Shown here: in pieces, positions 1 to 11,491 of the stretch
Layout of the letters: each line of letters opens with the position of its first letter
Numbering within the stretch: the first letter of the stretch is position 1
Assembly: GCF_905475395.1 (NCBI RefSeq)
Contig: NC_058342.1
Coordinates: 124,001 to 188,000, forward strand
Direction: 5' to 3'
DNA length: 64,000 bases
From: Chrysoperla carnea
Taxonomy: Eukaryota > Arthropoda > Insecta > Neuroptera > Chrysopidae
Notes under the pieces: generated by a model
The model's database searches: none
The model's input: the letters and a program-made list of their open reading frames with translations, nothing else
What the model was told of the DNA's origin: nothing
Made by a program: the position numbers and the translations under genes

Positions 1-1623
1 TGGAGGATAGCCAAAAACTTTAAAAAAGTGCCACAAACCATCCCTACTCTGATTAAAGACAACAAAACCTACCTGACTGATAAAGCAAAAGCGAATATTA
101 TAAGCGAAACGCTAGAGGAGATACAAACCAATGAACTTATATCTCCTCTTGAAATCGAAATAAAAGATACCTTAGAAAAGTACTTTTTAAACACCCAAAC
201 CGAAAGGACAGCTAAAATAAAACTCACTTCTCCCCAAGAGATTAGGGAAATAATCCGAACCCTTCCTAACAACAAAGCTCCTGGCAAAGATGTGGTGGAC
301 AATAAGCTAATTAAAAATTTATCAACTAAAGCTATTGTCCAACTAAATTATATCTTTAACGCTATGCTAAAAACAGGACATTTCCCCAAAGCATTGAAAA
401 CTGCTATAGTGGTCCCCATACCTAAACCAAATAAAGACAACCAGGACCCGCTGAACTACAGACCTATCAGTTTACTGAGCTCGCTGTCCAAGATTGCCGA
501 GAAGGTTATCTTGGGAAGAATAACCAAATTTAATCAAAAGAAAAACATCATCAAAAATGAACAATTCGGGTTCAGAAGTGGGCACAGCACAAGCATGCAG
601 GTGGCAAGAATCGCCAACGATATTGCTACTAATTTCAACAAAAATAATGTAACTGCTGTGGCCCTTCTGGACATCGAAAAGGCCTTTGATACCGTCTACA
701 TCGACGGCTTATTATATAAACTGATTAAATACGACTTCCCACGGTACCTGATCGCAATACTGGACAGCTACCTTAAAAACAGGAACTTTTATGTTAAAAT
801 CAACAATAGTGTCTCGGATCTTAGAGAGCCAAAAGCTGGGGTACCACAAGGGTCGGTTCTCGGGCCAGCCCTATTTAACTATCTTATCAACGATATCCCG
901 CTTTTTCCAAAAACAAAGATAGCTGTATACGCGGATGACACTGCAGTATACACCCACTCCTTTAACGCGCAAGTGGCTACTAAGCAAATCCAGATACACC
1001 TGGATATGATACTAAAATATACCAAGGTATGGAAAATTAAAATCAACCAATCCAAAACTGAATTCAAAATATTTAGTAAAAAATTCACTAATATAAAAAT
1101 TCACGACCCGCTTAAAATAGAAAGCGTTAAAATTCAACCGACCAAAAACCCGATAAAATATCTAGGGGTGTATCTGGATAAAACCTTATCTTTCGCACCG
1201 CACATTAACCAACTTGTAAAAAAGGGACATGGGTGTATACGGCTGCTATATCCACTTCTGAACAAATACAGCGCCCTAAGCATAAATAATAAAAAACTGT
1301 TGTACACTGCAGTTATAAGACCAATTCTGACCTACGCAGCCCCTGTGTGGAGCGGAGTCTCAGACACTTCATTGCACAAACTACAACGTATACAAAATAA
1401 GTGTCTGAGGCTCGTACTCAACCGTGATAGATACGCAAAAATTGATGACCTACACAGACGAACGAACATAACATTAATTAAAAATTACGTAATGCAACAG
1501 TCGAACACATTCTATACAAAAACAATTATGAACAGCGAACTAACCAAACACATGCTGTCATCAAACTCACTCACCAACGACAAACATAAGTCAATATACT
1601 ACAAATGGAAGGCTAATACTTGA
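1..1623 (+). CDS. ORF2 of element L, reverse transcriptase part (5' end outside window)
   Basis: The frame is open from base 1 (WRIAKNFKKV..., matching WRITKTFKK in the complete elements) to the TGA at 1621-1623, so it is cut by the window edge and not by mutation. The endonuclease domain is missing from view. Reverse transcriptase motifs appear in order: NNKAPGKD, NYRPISLLSSLSKIAEKV, EQFGFRSGHS, LLDIEKAFDTVY (catalytic Asp), GVPQGSVLGP, the catalytic YADDTAVY, and KYLGVYLDKTLSF. The C-terminal region has CLRLVLNRDRYAKIDDLHR. There is no RNase H domain, as usual in the jockey clade. No stop or frameshift is seen in 540 codons, so the element may be young or active. Confidence 0.93.
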   Translation, partial: WRIAKNFKKVPQTIPTLIKDNKTYLTDKAKANIISETLEEIQTNELISPLEIEIKDTLEKYFLNTQTERTAKIKLTSPQEIREIIRTLPNNKAPGKDVVDNKLIKNLSTKAIVQLNYIFNAMLKTGHFPKALKTAIVVPIPKPNKDNQDPLNYRPISLLSSLSKIAEKVILGRITKFNQKKNIIKNEQFGFRSGHSTSMQVARIANDIATNFNKNNVTAVALLDIEKAFDTVYIDGLLYKLIKYDFPRYLIAILDSYLKNRNFYVKINNSVSDLREPKAGVPQGSVLGPALFNYLINDIPLFPKTKIAVYADDTAVYTHSFNAQVATKQIQIHLDMILKYTKVWKIKINQSKTEFKIFSKKFTNIKIHDPLKIESVKIQPTKNPIKYLGVYLDKTLSFAPHINQLVKKGHGCIRLLYPLLNKYSALSINNKKLLYTAVIRPILTYAAPVWSGVSDTSLHKLQRIQNKCLRLVLNRDRYAKIDDLHRRTNITLIKNYVMQQSNTFYTKTIMNSELTKHMLSSNSLTNDKHKSIYYKWKANT

Positions 1624-1662
1624 ACTACTTTTTAAACTTGAATAATGAACACTTCTTCATAA

Positions 1663-1755
1663 GTCTCCGTAGCTCAGTGGTAAGAGCATCGGATCACCAC
1701 TCAAAATCACCATGTTCGGTGCCCGGCAGTTCCATAATCTTTTTTTTTTTTTTTT
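1663..1755 (+). other. tRNA-like block with T-run in the 3' UTR of element L
   Basis: Bases 1670-1680 (TAGCTCAGTGG) are a perfect pol III A-box. GCTC/GAGC forms a 4-bp D-stem around an 8-base loop, and TCGGA follows as the 5' side of an anticodon-like stem. A degenerate B-box (GTTCGGTGCC, from 1714) follows, then 16 T (1740-1755), a strong pol III stop. The 3' side of the anticodon stem and the acceptor stem have decayed, so a working tRNA is unlikely. It begins about 40 bases after the ORF2 stop, the same place as the block in elements A-D. Confidence 0.6.
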
Positions 1756-1919
1756 CTGTTACATTTTATTTTTATTTTTTTATTTTATTTAAAATTACCT
1801 AATACTATGTGAATAGTGATTTAAAATATGAAAGTGTGTGCTGTATTTTTGTATATCAAGCATATTGAAGTGTAAACACAGGGAACAAAAATTATCAATC
1901 TAACGTAACAACACCATCA

Positions 1920-2119
1920 AGGCAACGGCAGATATGCAAAAACAGTTGCCTATTAAGTAAAGTAGGTTTTTGGCTAGTTTCCTACAGATTATCAAAAACT
2001 TTATAAAATTTAAAAGGAACATAATAAATTCTACCTAAATTAGTTTAAGTACGCATTGCGCTATAGCAGGCATACAAAGTTCTATTATAATTAAGGATGA
2101 AAGCCGTATGTTTAAGGCT
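1920..2119 (+). other. Structured 3' UTR of element L (three hairpins)
   Basis: Hairpin 1 pairs AGGCAAC (1920-1926) with GTTGCCT (1945-1951). Hairpin 2 pairs GTAGG (1962-1966) with CCTAC (1981-1985). Hairpin 3 pairs AGCC (2102-2105) with GGCT (2116-2119) inside the conserved frame GGATGAAAGCC...AAGGCTAATAACCT. Elements A-D have hairpins in the same order whose stems differ by paired changes. This suggests an RNA fold recognised by the reverse transcriptase, which is inference. Confidence 0.6.
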
Positions 2120-2239
2120 AATAACCTTTAATAAATGTAATTAAATGAAATGTAATATGTTATAATGTTGTAAATCAGCCTTGTACATAGAATGTAATTG
2201 TTGAATTTTAATAAAGTTTATTTTGAAGTTGAAGTTGAA

Positions 2240-2328
2240 GGTTCTCGTCCGATCACCGAAGTTAAGCAACATTGGGCACAGTCAGTACTTGGATGGGTGA
2301 CCGCTTGGGAACACTGTGTGCGGTTGCC
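2240..2328 (+). pseudogene. 5S rRNA 3' part (nt 30-118), separated by element L
   Basis: Identical to nucleotides 30-118 of the intact 5S genes in this window. It begins with the 11-bp target duplication GGTTCTCGTCC (2240-2250). The internal control region (A box, intermediate element, C box) and the T-run after the gene (2329-2333) are kept, so pol III factors could still bind. The start would fall in the tail of element L, and the 5' strand of helix I is absent, so normal 5S RNA cannot be made. Confidence 0.93.
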
Positions 2329-2660
2329 TTTTTATATTAAAAATATAAATTATTTTTCTTCTGTTTTTTTTTTTTACACACCATATATAAATATATGTTA
2401 TTTATAAATGTAAACCTTTTATATTATTCGTCAACAAATAAATATTATTTTTTGTATAAAATTTTATTGCATTTATAACTCATATCATGGTTACTTTAAA
2501 GCGAGAAGTTTTTTTAATATTTCAAATGAATATAAAATAATATAAATTTTATGAAATTTATTTATTTTTAGAAATAGCAATCGCTTATAATTATAACAAA
2601 ATTTTAATAATGTTTAATTTTATTTCAATAATTTATATATATATTTTTTAATAAAAATAA

Positions 2661-2704
2661 TATACTCTTATTTAATAATATATGTTGGTCCTATATATAG
2701 GACC
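2661..2704 (-). terminator. H3 3' stem-loop and histone downstream element
   Basis: Read on the minus strand, the 18-bp palindrome GGTCCTATATATAGGACC (2687-2704) lies about 50 bases after the H3 stop. It is followed by TAAGAGTATA (2661-2670), the purine-rich element that pairs with U7 snRNA. The hairpin is longer than the canonical 6-bp stem with 4-base loop: it allows 7 bp with a TATA loop. It replaces polyadenylation in replication-dependent histone messages. Confidence 0.88.
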
Positions 2705-2755
2705 GAAAATATTTCTTATTTGTTTTTTTTTTTTTTAAATTGTCATTTAAAACGC

Positions 2756-3803
<1,048 letters not shown>

Positions 3804-3878
3804 GAAAATATAATAATTTACTTAAAATATTTAGTAAATTTATTAAAGAATATTTAATACATCCGATAAATTTAAACA

Positions 3879-3925
3879 GGCTTTCCTTTTTGGGAAGCCA
3901 CTAATTTTATTTATATAAGAGTAAA
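3879..3925 (+). terminator. H4 3' stem-loop and downstream element
   Basis: GGCTTTCC (3879-3886) pairs with GGGAAGCC (3892-3899) as an 8-bp stem with one G-T pair and a T5 loop. TAAGAGTAAA (3916-3925) follows 16 bases later. The stem is two pairs longer and the loop one base longer than the classical histone hairpin. Confidence 0.87.
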
Positions 3926-4563
3926 TAAATTTGTTAATAAATATAACATATTATATAATTTGTTTACAACAAATTATTTTGTTTATAACATACATTACCA
4001 AATATTTTTTTTTTTTTTTTTTTTTTGTAATATATCTGCAATAATAAATTATAATTTGTATATTATCTATTTTATTTTACAATAACTTATTGAATTTTTG
4101 AAAAAATTTTATTATAAATTAATATACTATTATATTTTTTATATATACAAGTTAAGAGTAACAAGTATCGATAGGAGATTATCGAATTTATAACTAATAA
4201 AACATTTCGCCTTAATCAAAGAAAATAAATATTTTGCTATACCATTTGTTATACTTTCAATAAATAATTTATTATTAAATTTTTATTATTTCATTTATTT
4301 TTTAAAATTATTAAAAATATTTTTCTAATAATTATAAGCGTACATAAACAAGTAGTAAATGTAAAATGAAAATAATAAAGGTAATGTAATGCATTTGCAT
4401 TACACTGATTTACGATATATATTCCGATATCCTTTATTATATTTAAAATTAATAATATTGATATACTAATAATAGATATATTCAAGCTATTAATATATAA
4501 AATTTTATATTAAATATGATATTAATAATTGTTTATTTTATTTTTTTGTATATATAAAAATAA
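3926..4563. other. H4-H2B convergent spacer with DRE-like site and palindrome
   Basis: A+T-rich spacer between two gene ends. It contains a T-run near 4009-4026 whose length varies between units and a perfect TATCGATA (4166-4173), the Drosophila DRE sequence, with a further ATTATCGA close by. A palindrome of two 8-base arms, GTAATGCA/TGCATTAC (4386-4403), contains the octamer ATTTGCAT. The short open frame at 4291-4485 has no coding character. Whether the motifs act as an insulator is inference. Confidence 0.6.
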
Positions 4564-4609
4564 TTTACTCTTATTTAAAAAATTTGATGGCTCTCTTAAA
4601 AAGAGAGCC
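4564..4609 (-). terminator. H2B 3' stem-loop and downstream element
   Basis: On the minus strand GGCTCTCT pairs with AGAGAGCC around a 5-base loop TTTTA (4589-4609), extendable to 9 bp with a 3-base loop. TAAGAGTAAA (4564-4573) follows. This is the longest of the five hairpins in the unit. Confidence 0.87.
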
Positions 4610-4665
4610 GTTTTTATATGTTGATGTATTTTTATGTTATCAATTAAATAATATTTTCGATTTAT

Positions 4666-5037
4666 TTATTTTGAACTTGTATATTTTGTAACAGCTTTAG
4701 TACCTTCACTAACAGCGTGCTTTGCCAATTCACCAGGTAATAATAATCGAACTGCGGTTTGAATTTCCCGACTTGTGATTGTTGAACGTTTATTATAATG
4801 TGCTAAACGTGATGCTTCAGCAGCAATACGTTCAAAAATATCATTAACAAAACTGTTCATGATACTCATAGCTTTACTAGAGATACCAGTATCAGGATGC
4901 ACTTGTTTTAATACTTTGTAAATGTAAATTGCATATGATTCCTTGCGCTTCCTCTTCTTTTTCTTATCACTCTTTGATATATTTTTTTGAGCTTTGCCAG
5001 CTTTTTTTGCTGCTTTTCCACTTGTTTTTGGTGGCAT
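4666..5037 (-). CDS. H2B: Histone H2B
   Basis: 123 codons. The basic N-terminal tail [34 protein letters not shown] leads into the histone fold, ending [10 protein letters not shown]; the conserved lysine near the end is the usual ubiquitination site. It is almost the Drosophila protein, with S for T at two tail positions (NISKSD). It pairs with H2A in the nucleosome. The start is the ATG at 5035-5037; the frame is open four codons upstream only through a TTG. The divergent partner H2A starts 312 bp away. Confidence 0.98.
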   Translation of the reverse strand: MPPKTSGKAAKKAGKAQKNISKSDKKKKRKRKESYAIYIYKVLKQVHPDTGISSKAMSIMNSFVNDIFERIAAEASRLAHYNKRSTITSREIQTAVRLLLPGELAKHAVSEGTKAVTKYTSSK

Positions 5038-5349
5038 TGTTACAAACAATTAATATACACAGATAGTTACAGAACACCAGTCAGTATATGTATGAGCGTG
5101 TCGTGTATACAACTAGCGTATTATATACGCGAAGATGGATATAACAATAAAAATGAATACTACTCTCTGATTGGCTGAAAATAATACTATAAGGTGATTG
5201 GTTTATTTTTAAAGTTTTATATTTTATAAATATTATAAATTAAAATACCCAAATAACATTTTAAACATTTATGTTACAATCCCCGTAACGTACACATCTG
5301 TGTGATTATATTTACAAAAAAAAATATTAATTAAATAAATTTATTCGCT
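5038..5349. promoter_or_regulatory. H2B/H2A divergent promoter
   Basis: For H2B the minus strand carries TATATAA (5121-5127), about 85 bases before its ATG. Two inverted CCAAT boxes (GATTGG, near 5169 and 5197) lie in the middle. For H2A, TATAAATA (5225-5232) is the best TATA box, about 120 bases before the ATG. The arrangement fits co-expression of the dimer partners in S phase. Confidence 0.8.
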
Positions 5350-5724
5350 ATGTCTGGACGAGGTAAAGGTGGTAAAGTAAAGGGAAAGGCAAAGTCAAGA
5401 TCAAGCCGAGCAGGATTACAATTTCCTGTTGGAAGAATTCACAGATTATTACGAAAAGGAAATTATGCTGAACGAGTAGGTGCTGGTGCCCCAGTATATT
5501 TGGCTGCTGTTATGGAATATTTGGCTGCAGAAGTTCTCGAGTTAGCTGGTAATGCTGCCCGTGATAACAAAAAAACACGTATCATTCCACGTCATTTACA
5601 ATTGGCAATTCGTAATGATGAAGAATTAAATAAATTATTATCTGGTGTAACAATTGCTCAAGGTGGTGTATTACCAAACATTCAAGCAGTGTTATTACCA
5701 AAGAAAACTGAAAAGAAAGCATAA
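5350..5724 (+). CDS. H2A: Histone H2A
   Basis: 124 codons: tail [53 protein letters not shown], the full histone fold with acidic-patch residues (E56, E61, E64, D90, E91, E92 region), and C-terminus [10 protein letters not shown]. It is canonical H2A: it lacks an SQ(E/D) H2A.X tail and the H2A.Z features. The insect protein usually has SRSNRAG where this has SRSSRAG. Start ATG in CGCTATGTCT. Confidence 0.98.
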   Translation: MSGRGKGGKVKGKAKSRSSRAGLQFPVGRIHRLLRKGNYAERVGAGAPVYLAAVMEYLAAEVLELAGNAARDNKKTRIIPRHLQLAIRNDEELNKLLSGVTIAQGGVLPNIQAVLLPKKTEKKA

Positions 5725-5771
5725 ATTAAAAACATTGCATTAATTTTTATAATAATAATACATCGATCATA

Positions 5772-5816
5772 GGCCTTTTAATAAAAGGCCACAAATTTAT
5801 TTAAAATAAGAGTAAA
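5772..5816 (+). terminator. H2A 3' stem-loop and downstream element
   Basis: GGCCTTTTAATAAAAGGCC (5772-5790) folds as 8 bp with a 3-base loop or 7 bp with a 5-base loop. TAAGAGTAAA (5807-5816) follows. Confidence 0.87.
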
Positions 5817-5937
5817 AATTATTTTTATAAATAATATATTATAATATTTTTTTAAAGAATCAATTTAAATAATTATAAATTAATGATTCTTTTTTTTTTT
5901 TTCTTTTTTTATATGTTATTATGGAAATAATTCATCA

Positions 5938-6067
5938 TATTATGATGACATTTAGGTAACATATTATAAGAATATTCATAAAATATTATCAAAATAATAT
6001 TGTATTATGATGATATTTAGACAAAATATTATAAGAATATACACAAAATATTATCAAAATAATATCA
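5938..6067. repeat. 65-bp tandem duplication in the H2A-H1 spacer
   Basis: Copies at 5938-6002 and 6003-6067, both starting TATTATGATG and ending near TCAAAATAATAT, differ at only a few positions. The pair recurs in every unit. Confidence 0.85.
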
Positions 6068-6142
6068 TTAGATAACAAAACTGTTCATGATACTCATACC
6101 TTTACTAGAGATAAAAGTATCAGGATGCACTTGTATTAATAC
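6062..6142 (-). pseudogene. H2B gene fragment in the H2A-H1 spacer
   Basis: About 80 bp match the middle of the H2B coding region (compare 4838-4914) with a handful of substitutions and a 4-base insertion near the start. On the minus strand it covers codons for [22 protein letters not shown]. It lies in the same orientation as H2B, has no start or stop of its own, and is kept in all seven units, so it predates the amplification of the array. Confidence 0.88.
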
Positions 6143-7609
6143 ATATTATCACAACATCACAAAATATTTTTTAAAAGGAAACATTTTTTTAAAATTATTA
6201 TAAAATTTGATTGAATTAAATTTCAATTTATTTTTTTAATAATTAAAGAAAAAAAAGAAAAAAAAAGCATATAAACTTTCTATTGAAAATGTTATTTTAA
6301 ACTAGATGGCCAAGTGAACTTCGTTACACAAACAATATATGACGTATTCGTTATTTAAATAATCAGTATCCTTTGATATTATATCAATACGTTACTCTCT
6401 TCTTTTGATACATATTAATAAAATTTCAATTTATAAGATTTTATGTCAATTATATAAATAATATTATAAATTTTCTAAATACATAAGTTAATTAACAAAA
6501 AATTTGAATAACAAGATAAATTTATATATGATGTTTTAATACTCGATACTATAATATATCGCATCCGTTACCAATTATTCGGTATCCTTTGATTTATACA
6601 CAGAATGAACTAAAAATATATATCAAATTTATTTTATTTATTTATATATTTAATATTATTATTATTATTTTATATTACAAAGTTTCTTAACGAAGCTTAC
6701 AATGATTTCTCATATCGTACTTAACAAAATTATTTAGATCATATAAAATTTAAATTGTTAAAAAATTTGTATATTTATTATTATTATTTATTTTTATTAA
6801 AATTACATAACATAAAATTAATAATATTTTAATAATTATATAAATTAATTCTTATTTAAAATAATCTTATATTAATCTCAACAAATACTCTAATAATATA
6901 TTTTGTCATAAATTTTTTTATATTTAAAATAAATATTATAATATATAAATACTTATATCAGTATAAAATTTCTTTATATAATTATGAAAAAATTAATTTA
7001 ATAGTTAATTATTGATATTAATGCATAAATAAAAGTATTTTCTAATGAAATATATTTTGTCAATGTTCGATTAACACATTTCATAATAATACGTTTTCAT
7101 TATTGACAAAAAAAGTTTTTCTAAAAATGAAATCTTATACTATAATATATATATTTATATATTAAATTTTTTAATTATTTATATACTAATAATTTATAAT
7201 AAATCGATATTAAATAAAAAATAAAAATATATACTTTTTAAGTTTACCTTAAAAATATTATTGTTTTGTATGATTGAAATAATTAATATTAAACTATGTT
7301 TATTAATAATTGTTAATAAAAAAATTAAATATATTTTAATTTATAAAATAAATATTATTATTAAATTTATAATTTATTATTTTATATATTATAGAAATTG
7401 AAAAAATAAATCATGTTTACTACGACAGTAAATTAGAAATACTATTTAATTTTTATGTGTTTTCTACATGGTACTTTGACTTACATAGGGACTTATATTA
7501 TTGTGAATAATGATATAATTGAAAACCTTTATTTTTTATTTGATAGAATTATTATATTTTATCATTTAAATATTTATAATAAATACATTATTTTTATAAA
7601 GTAAAAAAT

Positions 7610-8320
7610 ATGGCCGAAGAAAATTCTACAGCTGTTGCAGCAACTGCGGTTACTGCTGCTTCTACAACACCAACAAAAAAAGCAACAGCTTCTGGTGCTA
7701 AACGTACAAAACAACATTCAAAACCAACACATCCACGTACATCAGAAATGGTTGTTAACGCAATTAAAAATTTAAAAGAACGTGGTGGTTCATCATTACA
7801 AGCAATTAAAAAATATTTAGCTGCAAATTATAAAGTGGATTCTGATAAAATTTCACCATTTATTAAAAAATATTTAAAAGCTGCTGTAACTGAGGGAGCC
7901 TTGGTACAAACTAAAGGTAAAGGTGCATCTGGTTCATTCAAATTGGCTGCTTCCGCTTCATCTAATTCTTCAGCTAAATCAAAAGTTTCCAAAAAAGAAA
8001 GTGGAGCAAAAGGTTCAGCAAAGAGTGCTAAAAGTAAACGGGCACCAAAAGAAAAGAAAGCCACAACTACATCATTGGCAGCCAAAAAGCCTAAAGCAAA
8101 AAAAGCGACTCCATCATCATCAACTGCTGCTAAAAAAGTTACTGCAAAATCATCAGCGGCATCAAAAAAAGCACCAGTTAAAGCAAAACCAGCAAAAAGT
8201 ACAAAATCCGCTGCCAAAAGTAGCCCTGCTCGTAAACCGAAAGCACCAAAAGCTAAGAAAGCTTCTGTTGCCAAATCATCTCCTACAAAAATTAAAAAAG
8301 CAGCACCAAAAAAGAAATGA
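7610..8320 (+). CDS. H1: Linker histone H1
   Basis: 236 codons. An Ala/Thr-rich N-terminal tail (1-40) is followed by the winged-helix globular domain (about 41-113, [20 protein letters not shown]...GSFKL) and a long Lys/Ala/Ser-rich tail ending KKAAPKKK. The tail has SPAR and SPTK cyclin-dependent kinase-type sites near its end. H1 binds linker DNA at the nucleosome entry and exit. It stands alone after the 1.8-kb spacer, with its own promoter and its own stem-loop. The start ATG (AAAAATATGGCC) is the only one in frame upstream of the globular domain. Confidence 0.97.
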   Translation: MAEENSTAVAATAVTAASTTPTKKATASGAKRTKQHSKPTHPRTSEMVVNAIKNLKERGGSSLQAIKKYLAANYKVDSDKISPFIKKYLKAAVTEGALVQTKGKGASGSFKLAASASSNSSAKSKVSKKESGAKGSAKSAKSKRAPKEKKATTTSLAAKKPKAKKATPSSSTAAKKVTAKSSAASKKAPVKAKPAKSTKSAAKSSPARKPKAPKAKKASVAKSSPTKIKKAAPKKK

Positions 8321-8383
8321 TCTGTTACTTTAATAATATATTGAAATATTTCATTATTTTTGCTAAAAAATGAAAATAACATA

Positions 8384-8425
8384 GGCCTTAATACAGGCCA
8401 CAAATTAATATTTGATAAGAGTAAA
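8384..8425 (+). terminator. H1 3' stem-loop and downstream element
   Basis: GGCCTTAATACAGGCC (8384-8399) has the canonical 16-base length, but the innermost pair is T-C, leaving 5 bp. TAAGAGTAAA (8416-8425) follows. Confidence 0.83.
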
Positions 8426-8470
8426 TTATTTTTTGTATAAATATTTTATAAAATAATAGTTTAGAAACAT

Positions 8471-8526
8471 TTGCCACAGTCAGTACCACGGATGGGTGGC
8501 CACTTGAGAATACTGTGTGCGGTTGC
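8471..8526 (+). pseudogene. Truncated 5S rRNA fragment (3' half)
   Basis: 56 bp match about nt 62-117 of the functional 5S gene located 190 bp downstream, with about nine changes. The C-box region (GTACCACGGATGGGTGG) is altered, and the A-box and 5' half are missing. A T5 run (8528-8532) still follows. It is a relic of an earlier 5S copy and is kept in every unit. Confidence 0.85.
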
Positions 8527-8663
8527 ATTTTTATTTAAAATATATGGTATAATAAATAAGTATATATTTAAATTGATTACTTCATTGAAAATTTTAATAA
8601 TATACTTTAATATTAATGATATTTATGAAAAATATATATTTGTAAAAATTTTCATTTATTACT

Positions 8664-8781
8664 GGCAACAGCCATACCACGTTGAAAACACCGGTTCTCG
8701 TCCGATCACCGAAGTTAAGCAACATTGGGCACAGTCAGTACTTGGATGGGTGACCGCTTGGGAACACTGTGTGCGGTTGCC
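8664..8781 (+). rRNA. 5S rRNA: 5S ribosomal RNA, intact copy
   Basis: 118 nt with the expected conserved blocks: CCATACCACG, GGTTCTCGTCCGATCACCGAAGTTAAGCA (written here only to show its span, nt 30-58 region), and GGATGGGTGACCGCTTGGGAA. The ends GGCAAC and GTTGCC pair fully as helix I, which fixes the limits. A box about nt 48-60, C box about nt 74-92, T5 terminator at 8782-8786. A TA-rich stretch (8633-8640) lies about 25-30 bases upstream, where a pol III TATA-like element would be. One of two uninterrupted copies in the window. Confidence 0.96.
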
Positions 8782-9113
8782 TTTTTATATTAAAAATATA
8801 AATTATTTTTCTTCTGTTTTTTTTTTTTACACACCATATATAAATATATGTTATTTAGAAATGTAAACCTTTTATATTATTCGTCAACAAATAAATATTA
8901 TTTTTTGTATAAAATTTTATTGCATTTATAACTCATATCATGGTTACTTTAAAGCGAGAAGTTTTTTTAATATTTCAAATGAATATAAAATAATATAAAT
9001 TTTATGAAATTTATTTATTTTTAGAAATAGCAATCGCTTATAATTATAACAAAATTTTAATAATGTTTAATTTTATTTCAATAATTTATATATATATTTT
9101 TTAATAAAAATAA

Positions 9114-9157
9114 TATACTCTTATTTAATAATATATGTTGGTCCTATATATAGGACC
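9114..9157 (-). terminator. H3 stem-loop and downstream element, unit 2
   Basis: Hairpin 9140-9157 and TAAGAGTATA 9114-9123 on the minus strand, the same as unit 1. Confidence 0.87.
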
Positions 9158-9208
9158 GAAAATATTTCTTATTTGTTTTTTTTTTTTTTAAATTGTCATT
9201 TAAAACGC

Positions 9209-10256
<1,048 letters not shown>

Positions 10257-10331
10257 GAAAATATAATAATTTACTTAAAATATTTAGTAAATTTATTAAA
10301 GAATATTTAATACATCCGATAAATTTAAACA

Positions 10332-10378
10332 GGCTTTCCTTTTTGGGAAGCCACTAATTTTATTTATATAAGAGTAAA
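10332..10378 (+). terminator. H4 stem-loop and downstream element, unit 2
   Basis: 8-bp hairpin with T5 loop at 10332-10352, TAAGAGTAAA at 10369-10378. Confidence 0.86.
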
Positions 10379-11017
10379 TAAATTTGTTAATAAATATAAC
10401 ATATTATATAATTTGTTTACAACAAATTATTTTGTTTATAACATACATTACCAAATATTTTTTTTTTTTTTTTTTTTTTTGTAATATATCTGCAATAATA
10501 AATTATAATTTGTATATTATCTATTTTATTTTACAATAACTTATTGAATTTTTGAAAAAATTTTATTATAAATTAATATACTATTATATTTTTTATATAT
10601 ACAAGTTAAGAGTAACAAGTATCGATAGGAGATTATCGAATTTATAACTAATAAAACATTTCGCCTTAATCAAAGAAAATAAATATTTTGCTATACCATT
10701 TGTTATACTTTCAATAAATAATTTATTATTAAATTTTTATTATTTCATTTATTTTTTAAAATTATTAAAAATATTTTTCTAATAATTATAAGCGTACATA
10801 AACAAGTAGTAAATGTAAAATGAAAATAATAAAGGTAATGTAATGCATTTGCATTACACTGATTTACGATATATATTCCGATATCCTTTATTATATTTAA
10901 AATTAATAATATTGATATACTAATAATAGATATATTCAAGCTATTAATATATAAAATTTTATATTAAATATGATATTAATAATTGTTTATTTTATTTTTT
11001 TGTATATATAAAAATAA

Positions 11018-11063
11018 TTTACTCTTATTTAAAAAATTTGATGGCTCTCTTAAAAAGAGAGCC
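11018..11063 (-). terminator. H2B stem-loop and downstream element, unit 2
   Basis: Hairpin 11043-11063 and downstream element 11018-11027 on the minus strand. Confidence 0.86.
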
Positions 11064-11119
11064 GTTTTTATATGTTGATGTATTTTTATGTTATCAATTA
11101 AATAATATTTTCGATTTAT

Positions 11120-11491
11120 TTATTTTGAACTTGTATATTTTGTAACAGCTTTAGTACCTTCACTAACAGCGTGCTTTGCCAATTCACCAGGTAATAATAA
11201 TCGAACTGCGGTTTGAATTTCCCGACTTGTGATTGTTGAACGTTTATTATAATGTGCTAAACGTGATGCTTCAGCAGCAATACGTTCAAAAATATCATTA
11301 ACAAAACTGTTCATGATACTCATAGCTTTACTAGAGATACCAGTATCAGGATGCACTTGTTTTAATACTTTGTAAATGTAAATTGCATATGATTCCTTGC
11401 GCTTCCTCTTCTTTTTCTTATCACTCTTTGATATATTTTTTTGAGCTTTGCCAGCTTTTTTTGCTGCTTTTCCACTTGTTTTTGGTGGCAT
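11120..11491 (-). CDS. H2B: Histone H2B, unit 2
   Basis: 123 codons, the A9 form (SGKAAKK), identical to unit 1. Confidence 0.98.
   Translation of the reverse strand: MPPKTSGKAAKKAGKAQKNISKSDKKKKRKRKESYAIYIYKVLKQVHPDTGISSKAMSIMNSFVNDIFERIAAEASRLAHYNKRSTITSREIQTAVRLLLPGELAKHAVSEGTKAVTKYTSSK

Larger units (their letters stand above)
1..2239 (+). mobile_element. Element L: 3' part of a diverged 5S-targeted jockey-type non-LTR retrotransposon
   Basis: The right-hand part of an element whose 5' end lies outside the window. It holds the C-terminal 540 residues of ORF2, a tRNA-like block with a T16 run, a hairpin-rich 3' UTR, an AATAAA (2210-2215) and a short TTGAAG-type tail (2223-2239). It abuts the 5S gene at GGTTCTCGTCC, exactly where elements A-D end. 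By eye the protein is about two thirds to three quarters identical to theirs, and most of the UTR cannot be aligned outside the structured blocks, so this is a separate family or subfamily. The 5' junction and the upstream target duplication cannot be seen here. Confidence 0.93.
5817..7609. other. H2A-H1 spacer, about 1.8 kb, very A+T-rich
   Basis: The longest gene-free stretch of the unit. It holds a T-run with one C (about 5888-5910), a 65-bp direct tandem duplication, an H2B gene fragment, and an imperfect repeat of about 28 bp ending GTATCCTTTGAT (near 6350-6378 and 6567-6593). Its last 150 bp should contain the H1 promoter, but no single TATA box stands out. TGTGTTT at 7456-7462 is the reverse of the AAACACA H1 box of other animals, 150 bp before the H1 ATG. 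Otherwise nothing recognised. Confidence 0.65.

Noticed and set aside
4291..4485. Small open frame (64 codons) in the H4-H2B spacer, and a 63-codon frame over the H2B start (4987-5178)
   Set aside because: Low-complexity A+T-rich sequence without a plausible message; the second overlaps the promoter and the H2B 5' end.
7828..8403. 191-codon open frame antisense to H1, and a 136-codon frame in a third phase (7923-8333)
   Set aside because: Both are shadows of the Lys/Ala-rich H1 codons. They change wherever H1 changes, have no own signals and recur only because H1 does.
8471..8866. Open frame running through the 5S fragment and the 5S gene
   Set aside because: It starts at a TTG and covers rRNA genes; it is open only because the region has few stops.
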